Positions 1 through 8,065 of a DNA stretch of 64,000 bases are shown one piece after another. Position 1 is the stretch's first letter. Every line of letters begins with the position of its first letter. Position numbers and translations under genes: made by a program. A model generated the notes under the pieces. It saw only the letters and a list, made by a program, of their open reading frames with translations, ran no database searches and had not been told where the DNA came from. The DNA is taken from the NCBI GenBank assembly GCA_963730685.1, contig CAVSSP010000001.1:1240001-1304000 (forward strand). The letters are read 5' to 3'. This DNA comes from Bog-756 sp963730685 (GTDB lineage: Bacteria > Actinomycetota > Acidimicrobiia > Acidimicrobiales > RAAP-2).

Positions 1-1
1 G

Positions 2-850
2 GGCGCCAACCGCTACCGGGCCTGGGGCGGCTACCTGCGGGCCTATGCCCAGTCCCGTCGGCCCAAGCCCACCAAGCTGGGCTCGAGCCCCGAGCTGTTG
101 GCCGAGGTCGTCCAGGCGTTGGAGAAGTTCTGGTCTCCCTGGGAGATCTCCCGTCGCTTGCGCCTGGATCACCCAGACGATCCGATGATGCAGGTGAGCC
201 ACGAGACCATCTACCAGTCCCTCTACGTCCAGGGCCGCGGGGAGCTCCGCCGGGAGCTGGCCCGGTGCCTGCGCAGCGGCAGGGCCAAACGCCGGCCCCA
301 GGGCCGAGACGAGACCCGGGGGAAGATCAAGGACATGGTGATGATCTCCGAGCGACCGGCCGAGGTTGCGGACCGGGCCGTCCCCGGCCACTGGGAGGGC
401 GACTTGATCATGGGCAGGAACAACCGCTCGGCGGTCGGGACCCTGGTCGAGCGGTCCACCCGCTTCGTCCTGCTGTTGCACCTGGGAGCGGGCAAGGACG
501 CCTGGTCGGTCAAAGAGGCCATGCAACAGGCCATCACCACGCTGCCCGAGAAGCTGGTCAAGACCATCACCTGGGACCAGGGTGCCGAGATGGCCCGCCA
601 CCTCGAGTTCACCGTCGAGACCGGCGTGCCCGTCTACTTCTGTGACCCCCACAGTCCCTGGCAGCGGGGATCCAACGAGAACACCAACGGGCTGTTGCGC
701 CAATACATGCCCAAGGGAACCAACCTGTCGGTCCACACCCCCGAGGACCTGGCCGCCATCGCCTGGAGCCTCAACGACCGTCCCCGCGAGACCCTCGGAT
801 TTCTGAAACCATCAGAGAAGCTCGCTGAGGTTATTGCGCAGACCGGTTGA
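2..850 (+). CDS. IS30-family transposase, 5' end cut by the window
   Basis: DDE transposase of the IS30 family, which cuts and joins the ends of its insertion sequence. The frame is open from base 2, so the start lies before the window; 282 residues are visible. A helix-turn-helix-like stretch (WSPWEISRRLRLDHPDD, then HETIYQSLY) is followed by the catalytic core. The three acidic residues can be placed: Asp at 401-403 (GHWEGDLIMG), Asp at 575-577 (TWDQGAEM) and Glu at 677-679 (SNENTNGLLRQYMPKG), each in its usual IS30 setting. The C-terminus (LNDRPRETLGF) is complete and ends in TGA. It converges on the methyltransferase gene to its right and overlaps that gene's 3' end. Family call is firm; the element's inverted repeats were not resolved. 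Confidence 0.93.
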   Translation, partial: GANRYRAWGGYLRAYAQSRRPKPTKLGSSPELLAEVVQALEKFWSPWEISRRLRLDHPDDPMMQVSHETIYQSLYVQGRGELRRELARCLRSGRAKRRPQGRDETRGKIKDMVMISERPAEVADRAVPGHWEGDLIMGRNNRSAVGTLVERSTRFVLLLHLGAGKDAWSVKEAMQQAITTLPEKLVKTITWDQGAEMARHLEFTVETGVPVYFCDPHSPWQRGSNENTNGLLRQYMPKGTNLSVHTPEDLAAIAWSLNDRPRETLGFLKPSEKLAEVIAQTG

Positions 851-1638
851 AGCCGCCGTACCGGCGAGGTGCCGTCGGCCTCGACCCGAAGCGTACCGAG
901 TCCCGACCCACCGGCCGGGCGCAGGTCCGAGTAGTGGCGGATCTTGTACACACGACCTCGCAGGCGACGGACGCCGCCGCTGATCCCGGTCGGTGTGTCG
1001 TCCGGGATCCTCTGGGAGACCTTCGGGTCGGAGGGCCCCCGTTCGAAGACGATGAGGCCGGGGTAGAAGTGCATCGACATCGTGCTCGACGTGAACTCCG
1101 TGGGCGCGACGGCGCCCCTGGACAGGTCGGCATTGAGCTCGTCGATCAAGTTCTTGGCCACCTCGATGATCGAGCCCTCGCAGTGGAGACTGCCACCACA
1201 GTTCGGCCAGTAGGCGGTGTACACGTCCTCGATGAAGTACACACCCGTCTTCGACATCCGGGGGTAGAGGTACCGGAACGAGTTCCGGACGTCGTCTACC
1301 TGATGGCTTCCATCGTCGACGATGACGTCAGGAGCGCCGAACTCGTCGATGAGCCCGGCGAGGAATTGCTCGTCGGACTGGTTCCCGATCCGGATGGCGA
1401 CCTGCTCCTCTTCGAATGCCTTCTTCTTCGGGGCGATGTCGATGCCGACCAGATGGGCGTGCGGACCCAGGTAGGTCTTCAGCATCTGCAGCGAGCCGCC
1501 CTGCCCCACGCCGATCTCCCAGAACAGGCACGGACGGTTCTGGAAGCGGGGAAAATGGATGTCGTACGCGGAAAAGTAGTGGTGCCACTTGTGAATCGTG
1601 CGTCCTTCATTCGTGAGGTAGTGCCGCCACAACTCCAC
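634..1638 (-). CDS. SAM-dependent sugar O-methyltransferase, 3' end disrupted by the IS element
   Basis: Class I SAM methyltransferase resembling the MycE/tetracenomycin rhamnosyl O-methyltransferase group, which act on sugars of natural products or surface glycans. Motif I is LFWEIGVGQGGS, followed by an acidic strand end (LVGIDIAP), VIVDDGSHQVDD and a YFIEDVYTAYWP block typical of the group. Translation begins at a GTG (1636-1638). The domain reads normally to about base 860. The last 70 or so residues are then the antisense of the transposase reading frame and look nothing like a methyltransferase. I infer that the IS30 copy inserted near the gene's 3' end and gave it a foreign tail. The N-terminal catalytic domain may still fold. 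The substrate cannot be read from the sequence. Confidence 0.75.
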   Translation of the reverse strand: MELWRHYLTNEGRTIHKWHHYFSAYDIHFPRFQNRPCLFWEIGVGQGGSLQMLKTYLGPHAHLVGIDIAPKKKAFEEEQVAIRIGNQSDEQFLAGLIDEFGAPDVIVDDGSHQVDDVRNSFRYLYPRMSKTGVYFIEDVYTAYWPNCGGSLHCEGSIIEVAKNLIDELNADLSRGAVAPTEFTSSTMSMHFYPGLIVFERGPSDPKVSQRIPDDTPTGISGGVRRLRGRVYKIRHYSDLRPAGGSGLGTLRVEADGTSPVRRLQPVCAITSASFSDGFRNPRVSRGRSLRLQAMAARSSGVWTDRLVPLGMYWRNSPLVFSLDPRCQGLWGSQK

Positions 1639-1708
1639 GTGACGAGGTTAGCGGTTGGTCCCTCGGGCTGCCCGTGGCGGTGGGCGATGGCCGGGTCGAC
1701 CCGACCCA

Positions 1709-3121
1709 TCAGGCGTCCGCCGGTGCGCCTGAACGGATCCTCGGGAGCAACGGCGCCCACGCCCGGGCGCGCACGCACCCGATCCAGACACCGCATCCGT
1801 AGGCGATGTCGTCGACGACCGACGCCACCACCCACCGGACGGGGTCGAGGCCCGGCCTCCGACGGCACCACTCCACCGCCGGCGGGGCCACCAGCGCCAG
1901 GACCGACACCAGGCGGGCCCGCCGGCCGCGGATACTGGCGCCGAGCAGAAGGGGCGCGGCCAACATGGTGGCGGCCCGACCGAGCCCGATGAGGGTCCAG
2001 CCGGCCCCGCTGGCGCACCACCGAAGGCTCTGCACCATGGGGATGCCTCGGCGGCCGAGCTTGTCGTCCATGGCGACGGCTGAGGACAACAACGTGACCA
2101 ACGCCGTCCTGGGCCGTCCGGCCAGGAGCGCCACCGCCACTCCGGTCGGCCAGGGCCGGAGTTCGACGGGCGCCAGCTGGCCCTGGTGGCGTCGGGAGAG
2201 GGGACCGGCGGACGTGCCGTAGCGGACCCTCCGACCGAGCAGCGCACCCCATGTGCTCGGCTCCCGGTGGTGCACCGTGACCGAGGGCTCGTACCGCACC
2301 CGCCACCCGGCGCCCAGCAACCGCCACACCAGGTCGACGTCCTCCCCGACCCGGAGGTCCGGGTCGAAACCGTCGTCGAGTGCCGTCCGTCGAACCACCA
2401 GGGCCGCGCTGGGCACATAACGGACCAATCGGTCGGGTCCCACCTCGCTCGGCTCCGGGCCGAGGTCCAACGCCGATCGATCGGTCGAATACCGGTCGAT
2501 GGTCGATGCCCGATCCGGGTCGCCCGGCTTCGGCCGGACACGCGGTGCCACGGCACCGATGGCGGGGTCCTCGAAGAGATCGATCAGGGGAAGCAGCCAG
2601 CCCGGGGTGACCGAGCAGTCGCTGTCGACGAAGGCCACGAGGTCGGTGTGGACGACCTCGAGCGCGTCGTTGCGCGCCGCGCCCGGGCCCCCGTTGACGG
2701 TGCGGTGGATCACCTGGGCCCGGTGGTGTCGGCACACGTCGGCGACTGCGGTCGGGTGATCCGACCCGTCGTCCACCACCACCACCGGAGGACCGGATGC
2801 CAGCGAGGCGAGACACCGGTCGAGATCGGCCACCCGGTCCCGGGCCGGTACCACCACGGTGATCCCCCAGTCGGCTGCGGACCGGGGATGGCCCGACAGG
2901 CGGCGGGGATGAGCCATGCCGGCCCGGACGAGACGTCCCGCCAGCTGCCGTTGGCCGACCGATGCCGTGCCGCCGGCGAGGAAACGGTCGAGGGCACCGG
3001 CACCCTCCTGGGTGAGGGTGATCAACCGTCCCGGGTGCCCGCCCACGAGCACGGTCCCCCGGGCGAAGGTCCGTACCGAGCGGTCCAGCTCGATGCCGAA
3101 CCCTTCCGGCAGGAGCGTCAC
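1709..3121 (-). CDS. mftF: Mycofactocin system glycosyltransferase MftF
   Basis: Membrane-associated GT2 glycosyltransferase that adds a glucose chain to premycofactocin, the last tailoring step in mycofactocin maturation. The 470-residue protein starts at GTG 3119-3121. This start overlaps the TGA of the upstream SDR by four bases and gives the usual MftF N-terminus (VTLLPEGFGIELD). Visible GT2 motifs are ITVVVPARDR, VVVVDDGSD, GGPGAARNDAL, the FVDSDC metal-binding motif and GEDVDLVWRL. Hydrophobic segments in the C-terminal third fit membrane association. It is the last gene of the minus-strand mft operon. Reading from the upstream in-frame GTG at 3190 would add 23 unlikely residues. Confidence 0.9.
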   Translation of the reverse strand: MTLLPEGFGIELDRSVRTFARGTVLVGGHPGRLITLTQEGAGALDRFLAGGTASVGQRQLAGRLVRAGMAHPRRLSGHPRSAADWGITVVVPARDRVADLDRCLASLASGPPVVVVDDGSDHPTAVADVCRHHRAQVIHRTVNGGPGAARNDALEVVHTDLVAFVDSDCSVTPGWLLPLIDLFEDPAIGAVAPRVRPKPGDPDRASTIDRYSTDRSALDLGPEPSEVGPDRLVRYVPSAALVVRRTALDDGFDPDLRVGEDVDLVWRLLGAGWRVRYEPSVTVHHREPSTWGALLGRRVRYGTSAGPLSRRHQGQLAPVELRPWPTGVAVALLAGRPRTALVTLLSSAVAMDDKLGRRGIPMVQSLRWCASGAGWTLIGLGRAATMLAAPLLLGASIRGRRARLVSVLALVAPPAVEWCRRRPGLDPVRWVVASVVDDIAYGCGVWIGCVRARAWAPLLPRIRSGAPADA

Positions 3122-3927
3122 AACGAGAGGCCGCCATCCACGGGGATCACCGCGCCGGTCAGTGCGCTGCTGTCGGGACCGGCCAGCCATACCAGCGCCG
3201 CCGCGACCTCCCCGGCGGTGAGCAGCCGCTTGAACGGCTGCTGGTCGGCGAACGAGCGTGTGGTCTCGAGGCCGTAGAGCCGGGCGCTCTCGTCCAGGAT
3301 CGCCGTGGCGGTCGAGCCGGGACTGATGGCGTTGGCGGTCACCCCGGTGTCAGCCAATTCCACGGCGAGCCCCCGCACCAGGCCGGCCACGCCCGCCTTC
3401 GCCGCACCGTAGGCGGCCAGCATGGGGAGCCCGCGTGTCGCCGCCGCCGACGCCACGGCGAGGAACCGGCCCTGACGGGGGGTGGGGCGGCGTAGGAGGG
3501 CGGGGATCCCGACGCGGGCGGCGGTGATCGGCCCACCGAGGTCGACGCCCAGGACCGCACCCAGCTGTTCGGCGGGCATCTCCCAGAGTGGCACTCCTCC
3601 GGCGATCACGCCGGCCACCGCCACCATGGCGTCCAGCCCGCCGAATCGCTCCTCGGCCACGGCCACCGAGGCGGCCAGGGCCTTCCCATCGGTGGTGTCG
3701 GCCACATGGGCGACGACGCGGCCCGGACCCCCCACCCCGGCGGATACGGCGGACGCCGAGGCGACGACGTCGTGCAGCTCCTCCTCGGTGCCCATCGCAT
3801 AGGGCAGCCGGGAGTCGTCCGACGCCCGGTCGACAGCCACCACCGACCAGCCCGCCGCGGCCAAGCCGTGCACGGTGGCGGCGCCGATGCCCCGGGCCGC
3901 CCCGGTCACCACCGCCACGCGGCTCAT
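3118..3927 (-). CDS. Mycofactocin-coupled SDR oxidoreductase
   Basis: Short-chain dehydrogenase/reductase of 269 residues in the subfamily that travels with mycofactocin loci and is thought to hold a non-exchangeable NAD re-oxidised by mycofactocin. The N-terminal Rossmann motif is VVTGAARGIGAATVHGL. The catalytic Ser lies in FLAVASAAATRG and the YxxxK motif is YGAAK. The C-terminus is TGAVIPVDGGLSL. The insert after the first strand (RLPYAMGTEEELHDVV) is longer than in classical SDRs, as is common in the mycofactocin-linked group. It sits between mftE and mftF and overlaps mftF by four bases, so co-translation is likely. The alcohol substrate is unknown. Confidence 0.85.
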   Translation of the reverse strand: MSRVAVVTGAARGIGAATVHGLAAAGWSVVAVDRASDDSRLPYAMGTEEELHDVVASASAVSAGVGGPGRVVAHVADTTDGKALAASVAVAEERFGGLDAMVAVAGVIAGGVPLWEMPAEQLGAVLGVDLGGPITAARVGIPALLRRPTPRQGRFLAVASAAATRGLPMLAAYGAAKAGVAGLVRGLAVELADTGVTANAISPGSTATAILDESARLYGLETTRSFADQQPFKRLLTAGEVAAALVWLAGPDSSALTGAVIPVDGGLSL

Positions 3928-3957
3928 CCCGTCACCCCGATCATCCCGACACCCCGC

Positions 3958-4662
3958 TCATCCCGACACCCCGCAGGTCGGCCGGTCCGCCACCCGGCGA
4001 ACCGCGCCGACCAGGTCGCCGACGGCATCCTCGAGCAGTCGGAGTCCCTCCTCGGCGGAGGCGCCGGCCGGATCACCGAGCACGCCGTTCCCGCTCACCG
4101 ACCGCACGCCGCGCTCCTCCAGGATGGGTAGCAACGTGGCGATCGGTCGCCCGTCCCCGGCCTCGGCCCGGTCGAGCGCCACCCGGTCGGGAGCGATGGC
4201 CAGCATCAGTGACGTCTCGGTCCTGCCGGCATGGAGGTCGCCCTTCCACGTCGGTGTCCAGGCGAAGGCCGGGCGACCCTCCGACGCCATCGTGGCCATG
4301 GCCCGTGCCAACGGGACGGCGTTGCCGCCGTGGGCGGAGACCACGATGACCCGGGCGAAGTGATGGGCAGCTGATCGGAGCAGTTCCACCAGCAGCAACT
4401 CGGTGGCCTCCCGGCCGATGGAGAGGGTGCCGGCGAATTCCTGGTGCTCACCGCTCGAGCCGTACGGGATCGGCGGCGCCACCAGGAGCCGACCGTGCCG
4501 GGCCGCGGCCCGGTCGGCGATGGCCACGGCGATGTCGGTGTCGGTGGTCACCGGCAGATGGGGTCCGTGCTGTTCCGTCGACCCCAACGGGACGAGCAGC
4601 ACCGCCCGCTCTTCGGCCCGGCGGGACACCTCGGGCCAGGCGGCACTGCCGAGCGCGTTCAC
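3958..4662 (-). CDS. mftE: Mycofactocin precursor peptidase MftE
   Basis: Creatininase-family metallopeptidase of 234 residues. MftE releases the C-terminal Val-Tyr-derived dipeptide (AHDP) from the MftC-modified precursor. Metal-binding residues are visible in LVPLGSTEQHGPHLPVTTDTD (Glu30, His32, Asp41 region) and in VVSAHGGN. The start is GTG 4660-4662, with GGAGGGG 11 bases upstream on the coding strand. It follows mftC after 24 bases. In the usual gene order mftD would lie between mftC and mftE; here there is no room for it. Confidence 0.9.
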   Translation of the reverse strand: MNALGSAAWPEVSRRAEERAVLLVPLGSTEQHGPHLPVTTDTDIAVAIADRAAARHGRLLVAPPIPYGSSGEHQEFAGTLSIGREATELLLVELLRSAAHHFARVIVVSAHGGNAVPLARAMATMASEGRPAFAWTPTWKGDLHAGRTETSLMLAIAPDRVALDRAEAGDGRPIATLLPILEERGVRSVSGNGVLGDPAGASAEEGLRLLEDAVGDLVGAVRRVADRPTCGVSG

Positions 4663-4686
4663 GACCGTGTCGACCCCTCCACGGCC

Positions 4687-5955
4687 TCAGTGATCCGTCC
4701 GGTCGGCTTCGAAGGAGGCCAGGGGACTCTCGTCGCAGGCACGGTCGGGACGACGGGGGCGGGGGATCAGGGCCACGGCCACCCGCCCGGCGGGGGCGGG
4801 GTCCTTGGCCCGGCGGGGTGCGAGCGAGTGGTCGGGAGAGGGCTTGGGTGGTGGTGCCGTCCCCCGGGTCGCCAACGAGTGCTCGGCATGACCCAGTACG
4901 CACTCCGGATCGGGCCCGTCCAGTGGGAGCCCGGTGAAGAACTTCGCCGCCATGCACCCACCCCGGCAGGCGTCGTACTGCCCGCACGATGCGCAGGCGC
5001 CCGCGCTCTGGGGCCGACGCAGCTCTGCGAACAGGTCCGAGTGACGCCAGACCTCCGCGAATCCCCCCGGCGCCCGGACGTTGCCGGCCAGGAACTCGTC
5101 GTGGATGGCGAAGGGGCAGGCATAGACGTCACCCACCGGGTCGACGAGGCACACCACCCGACCCGCCCCGCACAGGTTGAGGCCCGGCAGTGACTCGCCG
5201 TAGCCGGCCAGGTGGAAGAACGAGTCACCGGTGAGGACGTCCTCGCCCCGCGCCACCAACCAGTCGTAGAGCGTCCTCTGCTGGTCGGCCGTCGGGTGGA
5301 GCTCGTCCCACACGTCGGCGCCCCGGCCCGACGGACGGAGCCGGGTCAGCCGGAGTTGGGCGCCGAACCGGTCGGCCAACTCCTTGAAGGCGTCCAGCTG
5401 TCCGACGTTCTGGCGGGTCACCACGACCGACAGCTTGAAGCCGGTGAAACCGGCCTCGGCCAGCCGCCCCATGGCGGTGGTGGCGGTGGCGTACGATCCC
5501 TCGCCCCGCACGGCGTCGTTGACGGAGGCGGTGGCTCCGTCCAGTGAGATCTGCACGTCCACGTAGTCGCTGGCGGCCAGCCGCTGGGCCACGTCCCCGG
5601 TGATGCGGGAGCCGTTGGTGGAGAACTTCACGCCGACGTGGTGGGCGGTGGCGTAGTCCACCAGCTCCCAGAAGTCGGACCGGACGGTGGGCTCACCTCC
5701 CCCGATGTTCACATAGAAGATCTGCATCCGCTCGAACTCGTCGATGACCGTCTTGCACTCCTCGGTGCTCAGCTCCCGGGGGTCGCGGCGGCCCGAACTG
5801 GAGAGGCAGTGCACGCAGGCCAGATTGCAGGCGTAGGTCAGCTCCCACGTCAGGCAGATCGGGGCGTCCAGGCCCTGCTCGAAGCGGTCGACCAGGCGTC
5901 CGACGGAGGCACCGCCACCGGCACTGCCACCGGGACGCTCGCCGACGAGTGTCAC
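4687..5955 (-). CDS. mftC: Mycofactocin radical SAM maturase MftC
   Basis: Radical SAM/SPASM enzyme of 422 residues that oxidatively decarboxylates the C-terminal Tyr of MftA and crosslinks it to the preceding Val. The radical SAM cluster motif CX3CX2C is Cys43-Cys47-Cys50 in YACNLACVHC, and GGGEPTVR supplies the SAM-binding glycines. SPASM cysteines are visible in LNLCGAG, YACPF and the CASCGQYDACRGGC block, which ligate auxiliary clusters. The start is GTG 5953-5955, overlapping the mftB stop by four bases (GTGA). A Pro/Arg-rich tail of about 60 residues follows the last SPASM cysteine and looks longer than usual. Operon position between mftB and mftE supports the call. Confidence 0.95.
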   Translation of the reverse strand: MTLVGERPGGSAGGGASVGRLVDRFEQGLDAPICLTWELTYACNLACVHCLSSSGRRDPRELSTEECKTVIDEFERMQIFYVNIGGGEPTVRSDFWELVDYATAHHVGVKFSTNGSRITGDVAQRLAASDYVDVQISLDGATASVNDAVRGEGSYATATTAMGRLAEAGFTGFKLSVVVTRQNVGQLDAFKELADRFGAQLRLTRLRPSGRGADVWDELHPTADQQRTLYDWLVARGEDVLTGDSFFHLAGYGESLPGLNLCGAGRVVCLVDPVGDVYACPFAIHDEFLAGNVRAPGGFAEVWRHSDLFAELRRPQSAGACASCGQYDACRGGCMAAKFFTGLPLDGPDPECVLGHAEHSLATRGTAPPPKPSPDHSLAPRRAKDPAPAGRVAVALIPRPRRPDRACDESPLASFEADRTDH

Positions 5956-6281
5956 GACGCCTCCCGCTCGCAGATCATGCCCGATCGGGCCAGTGTGGCC
6001 AGGGCCCGCCGGTAGGTGCCGAGCTCGTCCCGGGCGACTCCCGCCGCCATGCAGGCCACGTCGCCCGACTCCTGTTGGGCCAGCGACTCCACCACCGACA
6101 GCAGCAGGCGGCTCTTCAAGAAGGTGAGCCGCCGGGTCCCGAAGTGGTAGGCGAGGGCCCCGAACGACTCGGGCCGGAGCGACACCTGGGGGTGGAGCGT
6201 CCAGGGACGGGAGCCGTCGTATGGCGGTGCCGCCCCGGGCGGCGGGAACGGCTCGGCCGGCCGGTGCTCGGTGGTCGACAC
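5952..6281 (-). CDS. mftB: Mycofactocin precursor-binding chaperone MftB
   Basis: Small RRE-type (PqqD-like) chaperone that binds the MftA leader and delivers it to MftC. I place the start at GTG 6279-6281, giving a 109-residue protein beginning VSTTEHRPAEPF. The open frame extends further upstream but that part is the antisense of mftA. The family core is clear: LHPQVSLRPESFGALAYHFGTRR followed by LTFLKSRLLLSVVESL and a C-terminal YRRALATLARSGMI. It overlaps mftC by four bases and lies 13 bases after the mftA stop. Confidence 0.9.
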   Translation of the reverse strand: MSTTEHRPAEPFPPPGAAPPYDGSRPWTLHPQVSLRPESFGALAYHFGTRRLTFLKSRLLLSVVESLAQQESGDVACMAAGVARDELGTYRRALATLARSGMICEREAS

Positions 6282-6294
6282 GTCGGCAGCTCGC

Positions 6295-6471
6295 CTAGTA
6301 GACGCCGCACATGCCGTCGATGGAGACGTCCTCGACGAGCAGCTCTTCTTCGACCAGCTCTTCGTCGACCAGCCCGGCGGTTCCGCCCGTCGCGTGGGCC
6401 GGCTCCACGTTGCCGCCGGCGAGAAGGTCATCGGCAAGGGCGGGGACTGACTCGGATGCGGTGACGGTCAT
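6295..6471 (-). CDS. mftA: Mycofactocin precursor peptide MftA
   Basis: Ribosomally made precursor of the redox cofactor mycofactocin, 58 residues. The C-terminal core ends in the invariant IDGMCGVY; the last Val and Tyr become the cofactor. The leader is acidic (VDEELVEEELLVEDVS), as in other MftA peptides, and contacts MftB. The start is ATG 6469-6471, with a strong AGGAGG five bases upstream on the coding strand. It is the first gene of the operon. A perfect 14-bp inverted repeat lies 28 bases upstream of the start (see 6500-6530). No mftR repressor gene is adjacent; a dehydrogenase gene is divergent instead. Confidence 0.95.
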   Translation of the reverse strand: MTVTASESVPALADDLLAGGNVEPAHATGGTAGLVDEELVEEELLVEDVSIDGMCGVY

Positions 6472-6499
6472 GGGGGCCTCCTGTTCTCCTGGGCTCACT

Positions 6500-6530
6500 G
6501 AACCACCGGGCCCGATGGGCCCGGTGGTTC
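6500..6530. promoter_or_regulatory. Perfect inverted repeat in the mftA leader
   Basis: Arms GAACCACCGGGCCC (6500-6513) and GGGCCCGGTGGTTC (6517-6530) are exact reverse complements around a 3-base centre. The repeat sits between the divergent alcohol dehydrogenase and mftA, just upstream of the mftA ribosome-binding site. Two roles fit: an operator for a repressor such as MftR, or an mRNA hairpin in the mftA 5' leader. No T-run follows on the mftA strand, so a classical terminator is less likely. The structure is certain; the function is inferred. The rest of 6531-6706 holds no clear promoter hexamers that I can defend. Confidence 0.6.
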
Positions 6531-6706
6531 CGGTTCGATGGCCCGACGCTGGCACCGACCGTAGCCGCTGCGCAAATGGGCACGGTCCGGAGGCACCCGA
6601 TGCCACAATGGGGTGGTGGCTCGACGCGGCCGGGGCGTTGGCGCGATGCTGAAGGAAGATCGATGCGCCACCCGTCGGGTGCCGCGACAAGGGGAGGACC
6701 ACCCGG

Positions 6707-7855
6707 ATGAAGATTCGTGCCGCCGTTTGCTCTGGGCTCAATGAGCCGTGGAAGGTCGAAGAGGTGGAGATCGACCCCCCGGGTCCCCATGAGGTCGTCG
6801 TCCAGATGGCCTATGCCGGGATGTGCCACTCCGACGAGCACCTCCGCACGGGTGACATGAGCGCGGCGCCCGAGGTCCTCGAGGTGTTCGGGGTGGACTC
6901 CATGTTCCCGATGATCGGGGGCCACGAGGGTGCCGGGGTCGTCGTCGAGGCCGGTCCCGGCGTCGAGTCGCTGGCGGTGGGCGACCACGTTGCCGCCTCG
7001 TTCATCCCCGCCTGTGGGCGGTGCTTCTGGTGCGCGTCGGGTCGTCAGTACCTGTGCGACCTGGGCATGACCATCCTGGCCGGGCCGATGATGAGCGACG
7101 GTCAGTGGCGCTACCACCTCGACGGGCAGAAGGTCAACCGGATGACCCAGCTCGGGACCTTCTCCGACCACGTCCTGGCCAACGAGGCCTCGTTGGTGAA
7201 GGTCGACCCGTCGGTGTCCCTGAAGGCCGCCGCCCTGATCAGCTGCGGGATCTCGACCGGCTACGGCTCCGCCGTCGACCGGGCCAAGGTCAAGCCGGGT
7301 GAGACCGTGGTGGTGGTCGGCTGCGGCGGTGTGGGCTCCGGGGCCATCCAGGGGGCGAGGCTGGCCGGTGCCCGTCAGATCATCGCCGTCGATCCCCTTC
7401 CATTCAAGGTGGAAAAGGCCAAGCAGATCGGTGCCACCCATGGTGCGGCCAGCATCCTCGAGGCCAACCTGCTGCTTCCGGAGCTGACCGAGGGCCGCAT
7501 GGCGGACGTGGTCATCCTGACCCCCGGGGTCCTCACGGGCGACCTCCTCGGGCCGGCGATGAACCTGGCCTCCAAGGACGGTCGGGTGGTGGCGACCGCC
7601 ATCGCCCCGTTCAACCAGGACCAGGTGAGCCTCAACCTGTTCAATCTGTCCATGTTCAACCAGGCCCTGCTGGGCACGGTGTTCGGCTCGTGCAGCCCCC
7701 GGGTGCAGATTCCCAACCTGCTCCGTCTCTACGACGCCGGGTTGCTCGAGATCGACGGACTGGTGACCCAGGAGTACACGCTGGACGAGGTGCAGAACGG
7801 CTACGACGATCTGGCCGCCGGATCCAACATCCGCGGTGTGGTCGCATTCGGCTGA
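6707..7855 (+). CDS. NDMA-dependent (mycofactocin-linked) zinc alcohol dehydrogenase
   Basis: Medium-chain zinc alcohol dehydrogenase, 382 residues, of the group with tightly bound NAD that needs mycofactocin, or the dye NDMA in vitro, as electron acceptor. The catalytic zinc site is Cys40 (AGMCHSDEHL) with His73-Glu74 (GGHEGAG). The structural zinc cysteines are Cys103, 106, 109 and 117 (ACGRCFWCASGRQYLC). The dinucleotide-binding motif is VVVVGCGGVGSGAIQGA. ATG 6707 is preceded by GGGGAGG at about 9 bases. It is transcribed away from mftA, which places a cofactor-using enzyme next to cofactor synthesis. Natural substrates in this group are usually primary alcohols. Confidence 0.9.
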   Translation: MKIRAAVCSGLNEPWKVEEVEIDPPGPHEVVVQMAYAGMCHSDEHLRTGDMSAAPEVLEVFGVDSMFPMIGGHEGAGVVVEAGPGVESLAVGDHVAASFIPACGRCFWCASGRQYLCDLGMTILAGPMMSDGQWRYHLDGQKVNRMTQLGTFSDHVLANEASLVKVDPSVSLKAAALISCGISTGYGSAVDRAKVKPGETVVVVGCGGVGSGAIQGARLAGARQIIAVDPLPFKVEKAKQIGATHGAASILEANLLLPELTEGRMADVVILTPGVLTGDLLGPAMNLASKDGRVVATAIAPFNQDQVSLNLFNLSMFNQALLGTVFGSCSPRVQIPNLLRLYDAGLLEIDGLVTQEYTLDEVQNGYDDLAAGSNIRGVVAFG

Positions 7856-7999
7856 ACCCCGCCTGAGGTCCCCTTCGGCTGACCCCGGGCTGACCTCGGG
7901 CAGGCCGCGCCCATCCCCGACGCATTGGGGCCGGCCCGACACCGAGCCCCGTCGTCCCGGTCGGACAGGGGCGGGCCAGGTCGGACCGGGCTCCGGCGA

Positions 8000-8030
8000 T
8001 TGTCCTGGTTTTAGGCACGCCCACTATCCT
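8000..8030 (+). promoter_or_regulatory. Weak candidate promoter for the aminotransferase operon
   Basis: TTGTCC (8000-8005) and TATCCT (8025-8030) resemble -35 and -10 hexamers, but the spacer is 19 bases, longer than optimal. It lies about 35 bases before the aminotransferase start. The rest of the 7856-8059 gap is GC-rich with no other feature that I can support. Confidence 0.3.
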
Positions 8031-8065
8031 GTCGACAACCTGAGCTACCCGACCGGAGAGTGACC

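Noticed and set aside
847..1992. Long plus-strand open frame of about 380 codons
   Set aside because: It is the antisense of the sugar methyltransferase and part of mftF. Its residue content is the Arg/Gly/Pro/Val mix typical of shadow frames in GC-rich DNA.
5952..6437. Longer MftB beginning at 6437
   Set aside because: The extra N-terminal residues are the antisense of mftA and are Ser/Arg/Trp-rich; GTG 6281 gives the normal MftB length.
6428..7942. Open frame of about 500 codons opposite the alcohol dehydrogenase
   Set aside because: His/Gly/Asp-rich antisense frame without motifs; the plus-strand dehydrogenase is complete and clearly real.
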